Shown piece after piece: positions 53,028-62,217 of a DNA stretch of 64,000 nucleotides. The notes below the pieces were generated by a model, which did no database searches, was not told the origin of the DNA, and worked only from the letters and a program-made list of their open reading frames with translations. The stretch is taken from positions 1-64,000 of the forward strand of contig JACVCO010000002.1 in assembly GCA_016741995.1 (NCBI GenBank). Direction: 5' to 3'. The translations under genes were made by a program, and so were the position numbers. This DNA comes from Hydrogenophaga sp. (GTDB taxonomy: Bacteria; Pseudomonadota; Gammaproteobacteria; Burkholderiales; Burkholderiaceae_C). Each line of letters begins with the position of its first letter. Positions within the stretch are counted from its first letter, which is position 1.

Positions 53028-54072
53028 AGTCCGTCCCCAGCCGTCGCGCCTGTGGGGCTATGCCTCGCCGCTGCTGGCGCTGCTCATCACCGTCGTCATC
53101 GGCATCGCGCTGTTCGAGGTGCTCGGCAAGGACCCGGTGCGCGGCCTGCAGGTGTTCTTCTGGGAGCCGATCAAGAGCCAGTACGCCATCTCCGAGCTGC
53201 TGGTGAAGGCCACGCCGTTGCTCATCATCGCGCTCGGTCTGGCGGTGTGCTTCCGCTCCAACGTGTGGAACATCGGTGCCGAGGGCCAGTACATCATCGG
53301 TGCCATCTTCGCGGGCGGTGTGGCGCTGATGGCCGACAAGACCACGGGCGTGTGGATCGTGCCCGCCGTCATCCTGGCCGGCATGCTGGGCGGCATGCTG
53401 TGGGCGGGCGTCACCGCGCTGCTGCGCGACCGCTTCAACGCCAACGAAATCCTCGTGAGCCTGATGCTGGTCTACGTGGCGGTGCAGGTGCTCAACTACC
53501 TCGTCTACGGCCCCTGGAAAGACCCGGGGGGCTACAACTTCCCGCAGACCAAGACCTTCGAGCGCGTGGCGCAGATGCCGCGGCTGATGGACGGCTCGCG
53601 CGTGAACATCGGCCTGCTGGTAGCGCTGCTGGGCGTGGCCGGCGTGTGGCTGTTCCTGTTCCGCACCGTCTCGGGTTACGCGCAGACCGTGGGCGGCCTG
53701 GCGCCCATGGCGGCGCGCTACGCGGGCTTCTCGTCGCGCAAGGCGCTGTGGGTGGCGCTGCTCACCTCGGGTGGGGCGGCGGGCCTGGCGGGGGCGTTCG
53801 AGGTAGCGGGGCCGATCGGCCAGCTCACGCCCTACGTGCCGGCCGGCTACGGCTTCGCGGCCATCATCGTGGCCTTCGTGGGGCGCCTGCACCCGGTGGG
53901 CATCGTGTTCTCGGCGTTGCTGATGAGCATGTTCTACATCGGTGGCGAGCTCGCGCAGTCGCGCCTGGGCCTGCCGAAATCCATCACAGGGGTGTTCCAG
54001 GGGCTGCTGCTGTTCTCGCTGCTGGCCTGCGACACCTTGATCGCCTACCGCATCCGCTGGAAGAAGGGTTGA
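53014..54072 (+). CDS. Nucleoside/purine ABC transporter permease 1
   Basis: 352 residues, about nine to ten hydrophobic helices of the BPD_transp_2 (branched-chain/ribose type) family. The segment VCFRSNVWNIGAEGQYIIGA is typical of the YufP/NupP subunit. It overlaps the ATPase gene by 14 bases and precedes the second permease by 2, so the subunits are translationally coupled. Confidence 0.92.
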   Translation: MLRLEVRPQPSRLWGYASPLLALLITVVIGIALFEVLGKDPVRGLQVFFWEPIKSQYAISELLVKATPLLIIALGLAVCFRSNVWNIGAEGQYIIGAIFAGGVALMADKTTGVWIVPAVILAGMLGGMLWAGVTALLRDRFNANEILVSLMLVYVAVQVLNYLVYGPWKDPGGYNFPQTKTFERVAQMPRLMDGSRVNIGLLVALLGVAGVWLFLFRTVSGYAQTVGGLAPMAARYAGFSSRKALWVALLTSGGAAGLAGAFEVAGPIGQLTPYVPAGYGFAAIIVAFVGRLHPVGIVFSALLMSMFYIGGELAQSRLGLPKSITGVFQGLLLFSLLACDTLIAYRIRWKKG

Positions 54073-54074
54073 GT

Positions 54075-54995
54075 ATGGAGTCCTACGCACTGCTCTTCGC
54101 CGCCACGCTCAACGCAGGCACCGTGCTGGCCATCGCGTCGCTGGGCCTGCTCATCAACGAGAAGGCCGGCATCGTCAACCTCGGCGCCGAGGGCATGATG
54201 CTGTGCGCCGCGCTCGCGGGCTTCGCCGCCGTGGTGCACACCGGCAGCACTTGGCTGGGTTTTCTTGCGGGCATGGGCGCGGGCGCGATGCTCGCGGCCC
54301 TCTTCGGTGTGCTGGTGATCTGGCTCAACACCAACCAGTACGCCACCGGCCTGGCGCTCAGCCTGTTCGGCGGTGGCTTCTCGGCCTTCGCGGGCACACG
54401 CTACGTGCAGGAGACGCTGCCCGAGCAGGTGCGCTGGGCCATCCCCGGCCTGTCGGACATCCCCATCCTCGGTGCGGCGCTGTTCCGCCACCACCCCATG
54501 GTCTACCTGTGCGTGGCCATCGCGCTCGGGATGGTCTGGTTCCTGTACCGCACGCGCGCCGGCCTGGTGCTGCGCAGCGTGGGCGAGAGCCCCGAGTCGG
54601 CCCATGCGCTGGGCTACCCGGTGCGCCGCATCCGCCTGATGGCGGTGATGGCCGGTGGCGCGCTGTGCGGCCTGGCGGGGGCCTACGTGTCCACCGTCTA
54701 CACGCCGCTGTGGGTGGAGGGCATGATCGCCGGCAAGGGCTGGATCGCGCTCGCGCTCACCACCTTCGCCACCTGGCGGCCTGCGCGCGTGCTGCTGGGC
54801 GCTTACCTGTTCGGCGGCGTCACCATGCTGCAGTTCCACCTGCAGGCGGTGGGCGTGCAGGTGCCCAGCCAGTTCCTCACCATGCTGCCCTACGTGGCCA
54901 CCATCGTGGTGCTGGTGCTCATCTCGCGCAACCCGACCTGGATCCGCGTGAACATGCCGTCTTCCATCGGAAAGCCGTTCTACCCGGGTTCATAA
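54075..54995 (+). CDS. Nucleoside/purine ABC transporter permease 2
   Basis: 306 residues, eight to nine hydrophobic helices. The INEKAGIVNLGAEGMML segment identifies the YufQ/NupQ-type partner of permease 1. The conserved coupling loop VGESPESAHALGYPV contacts the ATPase. The receptor lipoprotein gene follows after 64 bases. Confidence 0.92.
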   Translation: MESYALLFAATLNAGTVLAIASLGLLINEKAGIVNLGAEGMMLCAALAGFAAVVHTGSTWLGFLAGMGAGAMLAALFGVLVIWLNTNQYATGLALSLFGGGFSAFAGTRYVQETLPEQVRWAIPGLSDIPILGAALFRHHPMVYLCVAIALGMVWFLYRTRAGLVLRSVGESPESAHALGYPVRRIRLMAVMAGGALCGLAGAYVSTVYTPLWVEGMIAGKGWIALALTTFATWRPARVLLGAYLFGGVTMLQFHLQAVGVQVPSQFLTMLPYVATIVVLVLISRNPTWIRVNMPSSIGKPFYPGS

Positions 54996-55059
54996 TTTGC
55001 TTTCCTCGATACCCCTCACCCGTACCGATTTTTCCACCCCTCCGACAACCGAGGACACC

Positions 55060-56205
55060 ATGACCGACCTGAACAAGAGATCCCTGATGAAGGCCGCCGC
55101 GCTGAGCGCGCTGGCCGGCGCCGTGCTCATCGGCTGCGGCAAGAAGGAAGAGGCCGCCCCGGCCCCCGCGCCCGCACCGGCTGCCGCCGAAGCGCCGAAG
55201 CCCGAGCCCCTGAAGATCGCTTTTGCCTATGTCGGCCCCGTGGGCGACGGCGGCTGGACCTTCGCGCACGACAACGGCCGCAAGGCCCTGGAAGCCGAGT
55301 TCGGCGACAAGGTCGTCACCAGCTTCGTGGAAAGCGTGCCCGAGAGCGCCGACGCCGAGCGCGTGATCCGCGACATGGCGTCCAGCGGCAACAAGCTCAT
55401 CTTCGGCACCACCTTCGGCTACATGGAGCCCATGCTCAAGGTCGCCGCCGACTTCAAGGACGTGAAGTTCGAGCACGCCACCGGCTACAAGACGGCCGAG
55501 AACATGCGCACCTACGACAGCCGCACCTACGAAGGCGCGTACATGGCCGGCGTGATCGCCGGTGCCATGACCAAGACCAACACGCTCGGCGTGGTGGCCT
55601 CCATTCCAATCCCCGAGGTGATCCGCAACATCAACAGCTTCACCATGGGTGCGCAGTCGGTGAACCCGAAGGTGAAGACCAAGGTGGTGTGGGTGAACGG
55701 CTGGTTCGATCCGCCGAAAGAAACCGAAGCCGCGACTTCGCTGCTCAACGGCGGTGCCGACGTGCTGTTCCAGAACACCGATTCGTCGGCCGTGCTGCAG
55801 ACCGCCGAGAAGGCCGGCAAGCGCGCCTTCGGCTGGGATTCGGACATGACCGCCTACGGCCCGAAAGCCCACCTGGGTTCGGCCGTCATCAACTGGGGCC
55901 CGTACTACATCAAGGCCACCAAGGACGCGCTGGAAGGCACCTGGAGCACCGGTGGCGTGTGGTGGGGCCACAAAGAGGGCGCGATCGACATGGTCTCCAT
56001 TGCCGACGACGTGCCGGCCGAGATCAAGACCAAGATCGACACCATCAAGGCCGGTCTGAAGGACGGCAGCTTCCACCCCTGGACCGGCCCCATCGTCGAC
56101 CAGGCCGGCAAGGAAGTGCTCGCCAAGGACGCCAAGGCCGATGACGCCTTCCTCGGTGGCGTGAAGTTCTACGTCAAGGGTGTCGAGGGCAAGGTTCCGC
56201 AATAA
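55060..56205 (+). CDS. BMP-family purine/nucleoside-binding lipoprotein (receptor 1)
   Basis: 381 residues. The lipoprotein signal ends LIGC-G at about residue 26, then an Ala/Pro/Glu spacer. The mature BMP domain has the AFAYVGPVGDGGWTFAHDNG binding loop and FESVTG-like FEHATGYKT, with IPIPEVIRNINSF. BMP receptors bind nucleosides or purines for the adjacent ATPase and permeases. ATG 55060 has GAGGA upstream. A strong terminator follows, closing the transporter operon. Confidence 0.92.
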   Translation: MTDLNKRSLMKAAALSALAGAVLIGCGKKEEAAPAPAPAPAAAEAPKPEPLKIAFAYVGPVGDGGWTFAHDNGRKALEAEFGDKVVTSFVESVPESADAERVIRDMASSGNKLIFGTTFGYMEPMLKVAADFKDVKFEHATGYKTAENMRTYDSRTYEGAYMAGVIAGAMTKTNTLGVVASIPIPEVIRNINSFTMGAQSVNPKVKTKVVWVNGWFDPPKETEAATSLLNGGADVLFQNTDSSAVLQTAEKAGKRAFGWDSDMTAYGPKAHLGSAVINWGPYYIKATKDALEGTWSTGGVWWGHKEGAIDMVSIADDVPAEIKTKIDTIKAGLKDGSFHPWTGPIVDQAGKEVLAKDAKADDAFLGGVKFYVKGVEGKVPQ

Positions 56206-56229
56206 GCGAATCGCCTTCGGTAACAAAAG

Positions 56230-56253
56230 GGCTGCCCGCAGGCAGCCTTTTTT
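56230..56253 (+). terminator. Intrinsic terminator of the purine transporter operon
   Basis: The stem GGCTGCC / GGCAGCC with loop CGCA is followed by TTTTTT, 24 bases after the receptor stop codon. Confidence 0.9.
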
Positions 56254-56268
56254 GTTTGAATCCACACC

Positions 56269-57273
56269 ATGATCGAACGGCAACTCTGGCACCCCGTGGC
56301 CGACGCGCACACCCTGCGCGACGCGCCCCTGGCCGTGCGCCTGCTCGGTGAGCCGCTGGTGCTCTGGCGCGACCACGGCCGCGTGCACGCCTGGGCCGAC
56401 CGCTGCCCGCACCGCGGGGCGCGGCTGTCGCTGGGGCGCGTGCTCACCACCGTGCACGGGCCGCGGCTGGAATGCCCGTACCACGGTTGGCAGTTCGGGG
56501 GCGGCAAGGAAGGCGGGCGCTGCCGCCACGTGCCCGCGGCGCCCGAGTTCACCCCACCCACCGGCCACGCCGCGCAGGCGTTCGAGGCGCGCGAGCTGCA
56601 TGGCCTCATCTGGGTGCGGCTGCAACCGGGCGCCGATGCGCCGCTTGATGCCCCACCGGCCTTCGCCGAGGCCGACGACCCCGCGTGGCGCCGTGTCGTC
56701 TGCGGGCCCTACACCGTGGCCACCAGCGCGCCGCGCCTGGTGGAGAACTTCCTCGATTTGAGCCACTTCGGCTTCGTGCACGAAGGCTGGCTGGGCGAGC
56801 GCGGCCACGCGCAGGTGCAGACCGGCCTGGTGGGCGAAGACCCCACCGGCTTGAGTGTGAAGGGCGCACGCGCCTGGCAACCGCGCGCCTACGCGCAGGC
56901 AGACGACGGCGCCTGGATCGACTACGGCTACACCGTGCCGCACCCCTTTGCCGCCGTGCTGCGCAAGGACGCGAGCGCGGGCGACCCGGTGCGCAACGCC
57001 ATCGCGCTGTTCATTCGCCCCGACGGCGACGAGGCCTGCACCGCCTGGTTCGTGATGGCCACGCAGAACGACCCGGCCAGCGTCGAGTCGCTGGTCGAGT
57101 TCCAGGACGCGGTGTTCGCGCAGGACCGCCCGGTGATCGAATCGCAACAGCCCAAGGCCCTGCCCACCGGCCGCACCGGCCCCGTGACCGAAGTGCACGG
57201 CCCGGCCGACCGCGTGAGCAGCGCCTACCGTCGCTACCTGCAACGCCTGGGCGTGAGCCTGGGCACTTGTTGA
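56269..57273 (+). CDS. Rieske non-haem iron oxygenase in the purine locus
   Basis: 334 residues. The Rieske cluster ligands are C46/H48 (CPHRG) and C69/H72 (CPYHGW). The catalytic iron site is [14 protein letters not shown] with D163, H166 and H171. The C-terminal domain is short, as in VanA-like demethylases and oxygenases. No reductase gene is adjacent. Its place among purine genes suggests a purine, perhaps N-methylpurine, substrate by analogy with NdmA/NdmB caffeine demethylases, but this is inference. The ATG lies 15 bases after the terminator, so its promoter overlaps that hairpin or it relies on read-through. Confidence 0.85.
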   Translation: MIERQLWHPVADAHTLRDAPLAVRLLGEPLVLWRDHGRVHAWADRCPHRGARLSLGRVLTTVHGPRLECPYHGWQFGGGKEGGRCRHVPAAPEFTPPTGHAAQAFEARELHGLIWVRLQPGADAPLDAPPAFAEADDPAWRRVVCGPYTVATSAPRLVENFLDLSHFGFVHEGWLGERGHAQVQTGLVGEDPTGLSVKGARAWQPRAYAQADDGAWIDYGYTVPHPFAAVLRKDASAGDPVRNAIALFIRPDGDEACTAWFVMATQNDPASVESLVEFQDAVFAQDRPVIESQQPKALPTGRTGPVTEVHGPADRVSSAYRRYLQRLGVSLGTC

Positions 57274-57281
57274 AAACCCGC

Positions 57282-58286
57282 ATGACCCCCGCCCAACTCG
57301 CAGCCGCGCTGCCCAAGGCCGAACTGCACATCCACATCGAAGGCTCGCTCGAACCCGAGCTGATCTTTGCGCTCGCGCAGCGCAACGGCGTGGCGCTGCC
57401 CTACCCGAACGTGGAGGCGCTGCGCCAGGCCTATGCCTTCACCGACCTGCAGAGCTTTCTCGACATCTACTACGCGGGCGCCAGCGTGCTGCTGCACGAG
57501 GCCGACTTCTTCGACATGGCCTGGGCCTACCTGCAGCGCGCCCACGCCGACCATGTTGTCCACACCGAAATCTTCTTCGACCCGCAGACCCACACCGCGC
57601 GCGGTGTGGATGTGGGCGTGGTGATTGCCGGTTTGAAGCGCGCTTGCGAACGGGCGCACACCGAGTTCGGCATGACGAGCGCGCTGATCCTGTGCTTCCT
57701 GCGCCACCTGAGCGAGGAAGACGCCTTCGCCACGCTGGAAGCCGCGCTGCCGCACCGCGCGCACTTCATCGGCGTGGGGCTCGATTCGAGCGAGGTCGGC
57801 CACCCGCCGAGCAAGTTCTCGCGCGTGTTTGCGCGCTGCCGCGAACTGGGGCTTCGCATCGTCGCCCACGCGGGCGAGGAAGGCCCGCCGCCCTATATCT
57901 GGGAAGCGTTGAACGACCTGAAAGCCGAGCGCATCGACCACGGCGTGCGCAGCCTCGACGACCCCGCGCTGGTGGCCGAACTCGCGCGCCGGCGCACGCC
58001 GCTCACCGTGTGCCCGCTGTCCAACCTTAAGCTCTGCGTGGTGACGGACCTGCGTGAGCACCCCATGAAGAAGCTGCTCGACGCCGGCCTGTGCGCCACC
58101 GTCAACAGCGACGACCCGGCCTACTTCGGCGGCTACCTCAACGCCAACTTCGTGCAGACCGTCGACGCGCTGAAGCTCTCGCGCGACGACGTGATCGCCC
58201 TCGCGCGCAACAGCTTCGAGGCCAGCTTCATCGACGGGGCCACGCGCGCGAAGTACTTGGCGCGGGTGGAGGCGGTGGCCAGCTGA
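57282..58286 (+). CDS. Adenine deaminase (adenosine-deaminase fold)
   Basis: 334 residues. Metal ligands H16/H18 ([13 protein letters not shown]), the catalytic [14 protein letters not shown] and [10 protein letters not shown] are visible. The [13 protein letters not shown] segment and HIEGSLEPE mark the PA0148-like adenine deaminase branch rather than true adenosine deaminases (HVHLDGS). It would convert adenine to hypoxanthine for XdhAB. It starts 8 bases after the Rieske stop, so the two genes are probably one transcript. Confidence 0.88.
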   Translation: MTPAQLAAALPKAELHIHIEGSLEPELIFALAQRNGVALPYPNVEALRQAYAFTDLQSFLDIYYAGASVLLHEADFFDMAWAYLQRAHADHVVHTEIFFDPQTHTARGVDVGVVIAGLKRACERAHTEFGMTSALILCFLRHLSEEDAFATLEAALPHRAHFIGVGLDSSEVGHPPSKFSRVFARCRELGLRIVAHAGEEGPPPYIWEALNDLKAERIDHGVRSLDDPALVAELARRRTPLTVCPLSNLKLCVVTDLREHPMKKLLDAGLCATVNSDDPAYFGGYLNANFVQTVDALKLSRDDVIALARNSFEASFIDGATRAKYLARVEAVAS

Positions 58287-58298
58287 CTCAAGGCAGTC

Positions 58299-58357
58299 AT
58301 TCACCGCACAACATGCGGTGAATACAAGCGCCAATCGCCGCATGTTGTGCGGTGAAT
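58299..58357. promoter_or_regulatory. Twin 25-bp palindromic operators upstream of the second BMP receptor
   Basis: Site 1 (58299-58323) is a perfect dyad with arms ATTCACCGCA / TGCGGTGAAT around CAACA. Site 2 (58333-58357) has the right arm TGCGGTGAAT and a left arm with two changes (AATCGCCGCA). The two centres are 34 bp apart, and the outer arms also form a 20-bp perfect inverted repeat. They sit just upstream of a TACAAT -10 box, as expected for a dimeric regulator binding twice. Confidence 0.85.
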
Positions 58358-58358
58358 C

Positions 58359-58364
58359 TACAAT
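58359..58364 (+). promoter_or_regulatory. -10 box of the second BMP receptor gene
   Basis: TACAAT directly follows the second palindrome. No clear -35 is seen at 16-18 bp; that position is inside the operator, so the promoter could be activator-dependent or repressed by occlusion. The start point would be near 58371. Confidence 0.5.
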
Positions 58365-58373
58365 CCCACCCCA

Positions 58374-58405
58374 CGCGAGCCGGTGCTTCCCCGGCTCGCG
58401 TTTTT
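58374..58405 (+). terminator. Intrinsic terminator or 5' stem-loop before the second BMP receptor
   Basis: A 10-bp perfect stem CGCGAGCCGG / CCGGCTCGCG with a 7-base loop is followed by TTTTT. It can end the adenine deaminase transcript. If transcription starts at the TACAAT box, the same hairpin would sit at the very 5' end of the BMP mRNA. Confidence 0.85.
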
Positions 58406-58435
58406 CATTCACCGGAAGCCATGTCGAGGAACACC

Positions 58436-59536
58436 ATGTACAAAAACCTCGCGGCCTGGCGCCTTTGTGCGCCGGCTCTGGCCGCCTTGTTTTTCTTCTC
58501 TCCCACCACCCACGCACAGCCGGCCACGCCACCGGTGAAGGCCGCCTTTGTCTATGTGGCGCCGCTCACGCCCGCGGGCTGGGTGCGCCAGCACGAACTG
58601 GGCCGCCAGGCGGTGCAGGCCGCGCTGGGCGACAAGGTGCGGACCAGCTTCGTCGAGAACGTGCCCGAAGGCGCCGATGCCGAGCGCGTGATCCGCGACC
58701 TCGCGCAGCAGGGCCACCAGATCATCTTCACGCCCAGCTTCGGCTACATGGAGCCCACGCTGAAGGTGGCGCGCGAGTTCCCGAACGTGCGGTTCGAATC
58801 CATCACCGGCTACAAGGCCGCGCCCAACGTGGCCACGGCCAACGCGCGCTACTACGAAGGCCGCTACCTCGCGGGTGTGGCCGCGGGCCGCATGGCCAGG
58901 CAGGCCGGCTACGTGGCGGGCTTTCCCATCCCCGAGGTGATCCAGGGCATCAACGCGTTCACGCTGGGCATGCGTTCGGTGAACCCCAAAGCCACGGTGA
59001 GCGTGGTGTTCCTGGGTGAGTGGTTCAACCCGCCGCGCGAGCGCGACGCGGCCATGACGCTGATGAACCAGGGCGCCGAGGTGCTGGCGTTCCACACCGG
59101 CAGCACCGCCGTGATGGTGGCCGCGCAGGAGCGCGACAGGCTCGCCGTGGCCTACCACTCCGACATGCGCAGCGTGGCGCCCGACGCGCAGGTGGTGGCC
59201 GTGACGCACCGCTGGGGCGATTACTACACCCGCCGCGTGCAGGCCGTGCTCGATGGCACCTGGCGCAGCGAGCAGGTGTGGGGTGGTGTGTCGGCGGGGT
59301 TCATCCGCGTGGAAGGCTTCGGCCGCAAGGTGCCCGAAGCGGTGCAGAAGGAAGTGACCGCGCGCCAGGCCGACATGGCCGCGGGCAGGCTGCCGGTGTT
59401 CGCCGCCGCCAAGGGCCGGCCCGTGCGGGACAACGCAGGCAAGGTGGCGATCGCCGCGGGCCAACGCCTCACGGACGCGCAGATCCTCGAAATGAACTGG
59501 TTCGCCGAGGGCGTGCAGGGCACCATCACCCGCTGA
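58436..59536 (+). CDS. BMP-family periplasmic purine/nucleoside-binding protein (receptor 2)
   Basis: 366 residues. Unlike receptor 1 it has an ordinary Sec signal (PALAALFFFSPTTHA-Q) and no lipobox, so it should be soluble in the periplasm. The BMP domain parallels receptor 1 (AFVYVAPLTPAGWVRQHELG, FIPIPEVIQ-like FPIPEVIQGINAF). ATG 58436 is chosen because GAGGA lies upstream as in receptor 1; ATG 58421 is in frame. No second ATPase or permease is present, so it probably shares the transporter encoded 4 kb upstream. Confidence 0.9.
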   Translation: MYKNLAAWRLCAPALAALFFFSPTTHAQPATPPVKAAFVYVAPLTPAGWVRQHELGRQAVQAALGDKVRTSFVENVPEGADAERVIRDLAQQGHQIIFTPSFGYMEPTLKVAREFPNVRFESITGYKAAPNVATANARYYEGRYLAGVAAGRMARQAGYVAGFPIPEVIQGINAFTLGMRSVNPKATVSVVFLGEWFNPPRERDAAMTLMNQGAEVLAFHTGSTAVMVAAQERDRLAVAYHSDMRSVAPDAQVVAVTHRWGDYYTRRVQAVLDGTWRSEQVWGGVSAGFIRVEGFGRKVPEAVQKEVTARQADMAAGRLPVFAAAKGRPVRDNAGKVAIAAGQRLTDAQILEMNWFAEGVQGTITR

Positions 59537-59601
59537 GTGCGATGGTCGCCATTGGCGCGGCCATATGACGAACCGGGCGCCGCGCCTTAAGCTCGCGCCC
59601 C

Positions 59602-60885
59602 ATGAAAGCCTACCGAGCCCGGCTGCTGCACTTCGACGACGCCAGCGGCCAACCCCTGTTCGACGACGACGGCCTGCTGGTGATTGGCCCCGATGCCACG
59701 GGCCGGCCGGTGGTGCGTGCCGCGGGTGCACACGCGTCGCTGATCGACCGCTACCCCGGTGTGGCCATCGAGGACCTGCGCCCGTTCCTGATTGCGCCGG
59801 GCTTCGTGGACATGCACATCCACTACCCGCAGACCGATGTGATCGGTGCGCCCGCCGCGGGCCTGTTGCCCTGGCTGGAAAACTACACCTTCCCGCACGA
59901 ATCGCGGTTTAACGACCCGGCCTACGCGCGCGGCGTGGCCGAGTTCTTTCTCGACGAACTCACACGCAACGGCGTCACCACCGCGCTCGCCTTCGCCACC
60001 TCGCACCCCGCGTCGGTGGACGCGATGTTCGAAGCGGCGCAGGCGCGTGACCTGCGCTTCATCACGGGCAAAGTGCTGCAAGACAGCGACAGCCCCGATG
60101 GCGTGCGCGATCACACCGAGCAAAGCCTGATCGACACCGAAGAGCTGATCCGCCGCTGGCATGGCGTGGACCGCCTGGGCTACGCCATCACGCCGCGCTT
60201 CGCGCTCACCAGCACGCCCGCGCAGTTGCGCGGCGCGGGCGAACTCGCCGCGAAGTACCCGAGCGTGTGGATCCAGTCGCACGTGGCCGAGAACCTCGAC
60301 GAGGTGGCGCGGGCGGCCGAGCTCTTCCCCGCCAGCCGCAGCTACCTCGGGGTGTACGAAGGCTTCGGCCTGTTGCGCGAGCGCGCGGTGTACGCGCACT
60401 GCATCCACCTCGACGCGGCCGACCGCGCGCTGATGGCCCGCACCGGCACCGTGGCCGCGGTGAGCCCCACCAGCAACCAGTTCCTCGGCAGCGGCTTCTT
60501 CGACTACGCCGCCGCCGATGCCGCCGGCATGCGCTACGGCCTGGCCAGCGACGTGGGCGGCGGCACCAGCTTCTCGCCGTTTCGCACCATGCTCGCGGCC
60601 TACGTGGTGGGCCGCGAAGGCCAGACCAAACCCGGCCTGAGCCTGGCGCCCGGCCAGCTCTGGTGGCAACACACCGCGGGCGCGGCGCGCGCCCTGGGGC
60701 TGGACGGCGTGGTGGGCAACCTGCTGCCCGGCTGCGAGGCGGACTTCGTGGTGATCAACCCCGCAGCGACACCGCTGCTGGCGCGCAAGACCGCGCAGGC
60801 GGAATCGCTGGACGAACTGCTGTTCGCGTTGATCGTGCTGGGGGATGACCGGGTGGTGGAGCGGACGGTGATCGCGGGGCGGTAG
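59602..60885 (+). CDS. guaD: Guanine deaminase
   Basis: 427 residues. The amidohydrolase metal motif is FVDMHIHYPQTD, with further ligands in SHVAENLDEV, AHCIHLD and ASDVGGGTSFS, the pattern of GuaD enzymes. It converts guanine to xanthine, the substrate of XdhAB. It follows receptor 2 by 65 bases; a CATATG lies in that gap. Confidence 0.93.
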   Translation: MKAYRARLLHFDDASGQPLFDDDGLLVIGPDATGRPVVRAAGAHASLIDRYPGVAIEDLRPFLIAPGFVDMHIHYPQTDVIGAPAAGLLPWLENYTFPHESRFNDPAYARGVAEFFLDELTRNGVTTALAFATSHPASVDAMFEAAQARDLRFITGKVLQDSDSPDGVRDHTEQSLIDTEELIRRWHGVDRLGYAITPRFALTSTPAQLRGAGELAAKYPSVWIQSHVAENLDEVARAAELFPASRSYLGVYEGFGLLRERAVYAHCIHLDAADRALMARTGTVAAVSPTSNQFLGSGFFDYAAADAAGMRYGLASDVGGGTSFSPFRTMLAAYVVGREGQTKPGLSLAPGQLWWQHTAGAARALGLDGVVGNLLPGCEADFVVINPAATPLLARKTAQAESLDELLFALIVLGDDRVVERTVIAGR

Positions 60886-60901
60886 GAGCGAACAGTCTGC
60901 G

Positions 60902-61462
60902 TTATTGCTGGCCCAGCTTGGCCCCATCCGCCGGATTTTTCAGCCAGGCGGTGATGTCCCCGCCCAAGTCATAGGCGACCGACCCGACCATGCTGCAGGT
61001 GCTGCGAGGCAGGCCGAAGTAGAGAAACATCTGGCGCTTCGCGGTGAATTCCGCAGCCGGTGCGTTGGGGCGCTCCAGCACGCCATGCAGGTGCACGATC
61101 TTCGGGCCACCGTAGAGGCCACCTGCGTTGGCCAGGATGTCGATGATCTGAATGCGCAGTGTTGGCGCACCAGCCACGCTGGGCGACGGCTGAGGCACGG
61201 TGAACGCGTACGGTTCCTCCAACTGTTCCTCGATGGCCGTTGCCAGCGAGGCGGGCACATCGCAAGGATCGTCGCTCTTGCTGAGCTGCAGACCTTCCGG
61301 CGTCTTGCCATAGGTGACGGATGGCAGGATCACCGTGTTGTGGGCGGTGGCTTGTGGCTCGGGTGCTGCGGCTTCCACGGTGGTGGGGCCGCGGGAACCG
61401 CAAGCGGTGAGCATCGTCGCGGCAAGCGTCACCAGGGTGGGGAGAAAAAGGCGGATGGTCAT
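60902..61462 (-). CDS. Uncharacterised lipoprotein
   Basis: 186 residues with a lipoprotein signal ending LTAC-G at residue 21. The mature part contains two further cysteines (DDPCDVP, RSTCSM) that could form a disulfide, and a strand-rich RIQIIDILANAGG region. I do not recognise a family. It is convergent with guaD (17 bases apart) and marks the boundary between the high-GC purine locus and the lower-GC array to the right. Confidence 0.75.
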   Translation of the reverse strand: MTIRLFLPTLVTLAATMLTACGSRGPTTVEAAAPEPQATAHNTVILPSVTYGKTPEGLQLSKSDDPCDVPASLATAIEEQLEEPYAFTVPQPSPSVAGAPTLRIQIIDILANAGGLYGGPKIVHLHGVLERPNAPAAEFTAKRQMFLYFGLPRSTCSMVGSVAYDLGGDITAWLKNPADGAKLGQQ

Positions 61463-61599
61463 GAGCGGGGCTCCTTCATTGGGGAGGCGTATTGAGCCCT
61501 TCGAAGGACATTGCTCTAGGTGGGGTATGCGATGTGCGCGTGGTGTTGCGTTGCGCGCTCACCTTCGAACCATTGGCGGCCATCTTCGATGGGCGGCAG

Positions 61600-61884
61600 T
61601 CACCGTTCCGGGCGCCGCTCAGATTGGCCAGGAGGTGCGCCGTATGTCTTCTTCGCCGCTCGCCAGCCAAGCGGATCCTTCGAGAATGGCTTTAGCCCCC
61701 AATCCTCTGACATTCCGGACCATGCAGAGCCATACCCAAAAACGATCGCCAGAGTCGCGCAGATCCAGAGCTTTGGGTCATTCAAGTCGTCCATAAAAAG
61801 GGAGGTCGCACCGGCCGAGGTCAATCCAATCAATGTTGCGATGCTTCGTACGCGCTTGGAGAGTCTCCCGTCTTTGTCAATCAT
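61600..61884 (-). CDS. Small membrane protein, DPLGWR family copy A
   Basis: 94 residues from ATG 61884. Two hydrophobic segments (about 17-33 and 38-55) are followed by a polar tail ending DPLGWRAAKKTYGAPP. The tail, length and the opening GRL are shared with the 95-residue protein at 63687-63974, so the two are paralogues. ATG 61968 would add 28 residues with no counterpart in the paralogue, so the shorter form is preferred. No known family; an immunity protein role is inferred from context. Confidence 0.65.
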   Translation of the reverse strand: MIDKDGRLSKRVRSIATLIGLTSAGATSLFMDDLNDPKLWICATLAIVFGYGSAWSGMSEDWGLKPFSKDPLGWRAAKKTYGAPPGQSERRPER

Positions 61885-61976
61885 TGCGTGGTTCTGTCCA
61901 TGTGCTTTTTTGCATGCCTGCTCATGCAGGCAGGCTGATTGGTGTTGGACCGTTTCGTCAAGGCCCATGTCAGCTG

Positions 61977-62171
61977 TTAAGGCCGACGGAACACTTCGAA
62001 TGCCAACAAGTAGGTAATTCCGAATATGAGGCCAACAACCAGCTTCATATCATTCCATCCATCGGTACCCATAAACGGCAATAGCTCGAACTTCGTTAGC
62101 AGTCCCACAAAGGCAAATCCGAAGGGGATGAAGAGGCACGCGGCCATCAGTGCTTTGATCTTGGGATCCAC
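61977..62171 (-). CDS. Small two-helix membrane protein, 64 residues
   Basis: Starts at GTG 62171 with an AGGTGAAG ribosome site immediately upstream. Two hydrophobic helices (residues about 6-25 and 45-60) are separated by a polar loop with GTDGWNDMK. It has no recognised family and no paralogue in the window. It lies between members of the two repeated families, in the same orientation. Confidence 0.55.
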   Translation of the reverse strand: MDPKIKALMAACLFIPFGFAFVGLLTKFELLPFMGTDGWNDMKLVVGLIFGITYLLAFEVFRRP

Positions 62172-62217
62172 GCTTCACCTGTAGCAGGCAAGTCATTAAC
62201 TGATCGATGTGACAAAC

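Noticed and set aside
58299-58357. Inverted repeat as the end of an insertion sequence or an attachment site
   Set aside because: No transposase or target duplication is present and each half is itself a dyad at a promoter, which fits operators better.
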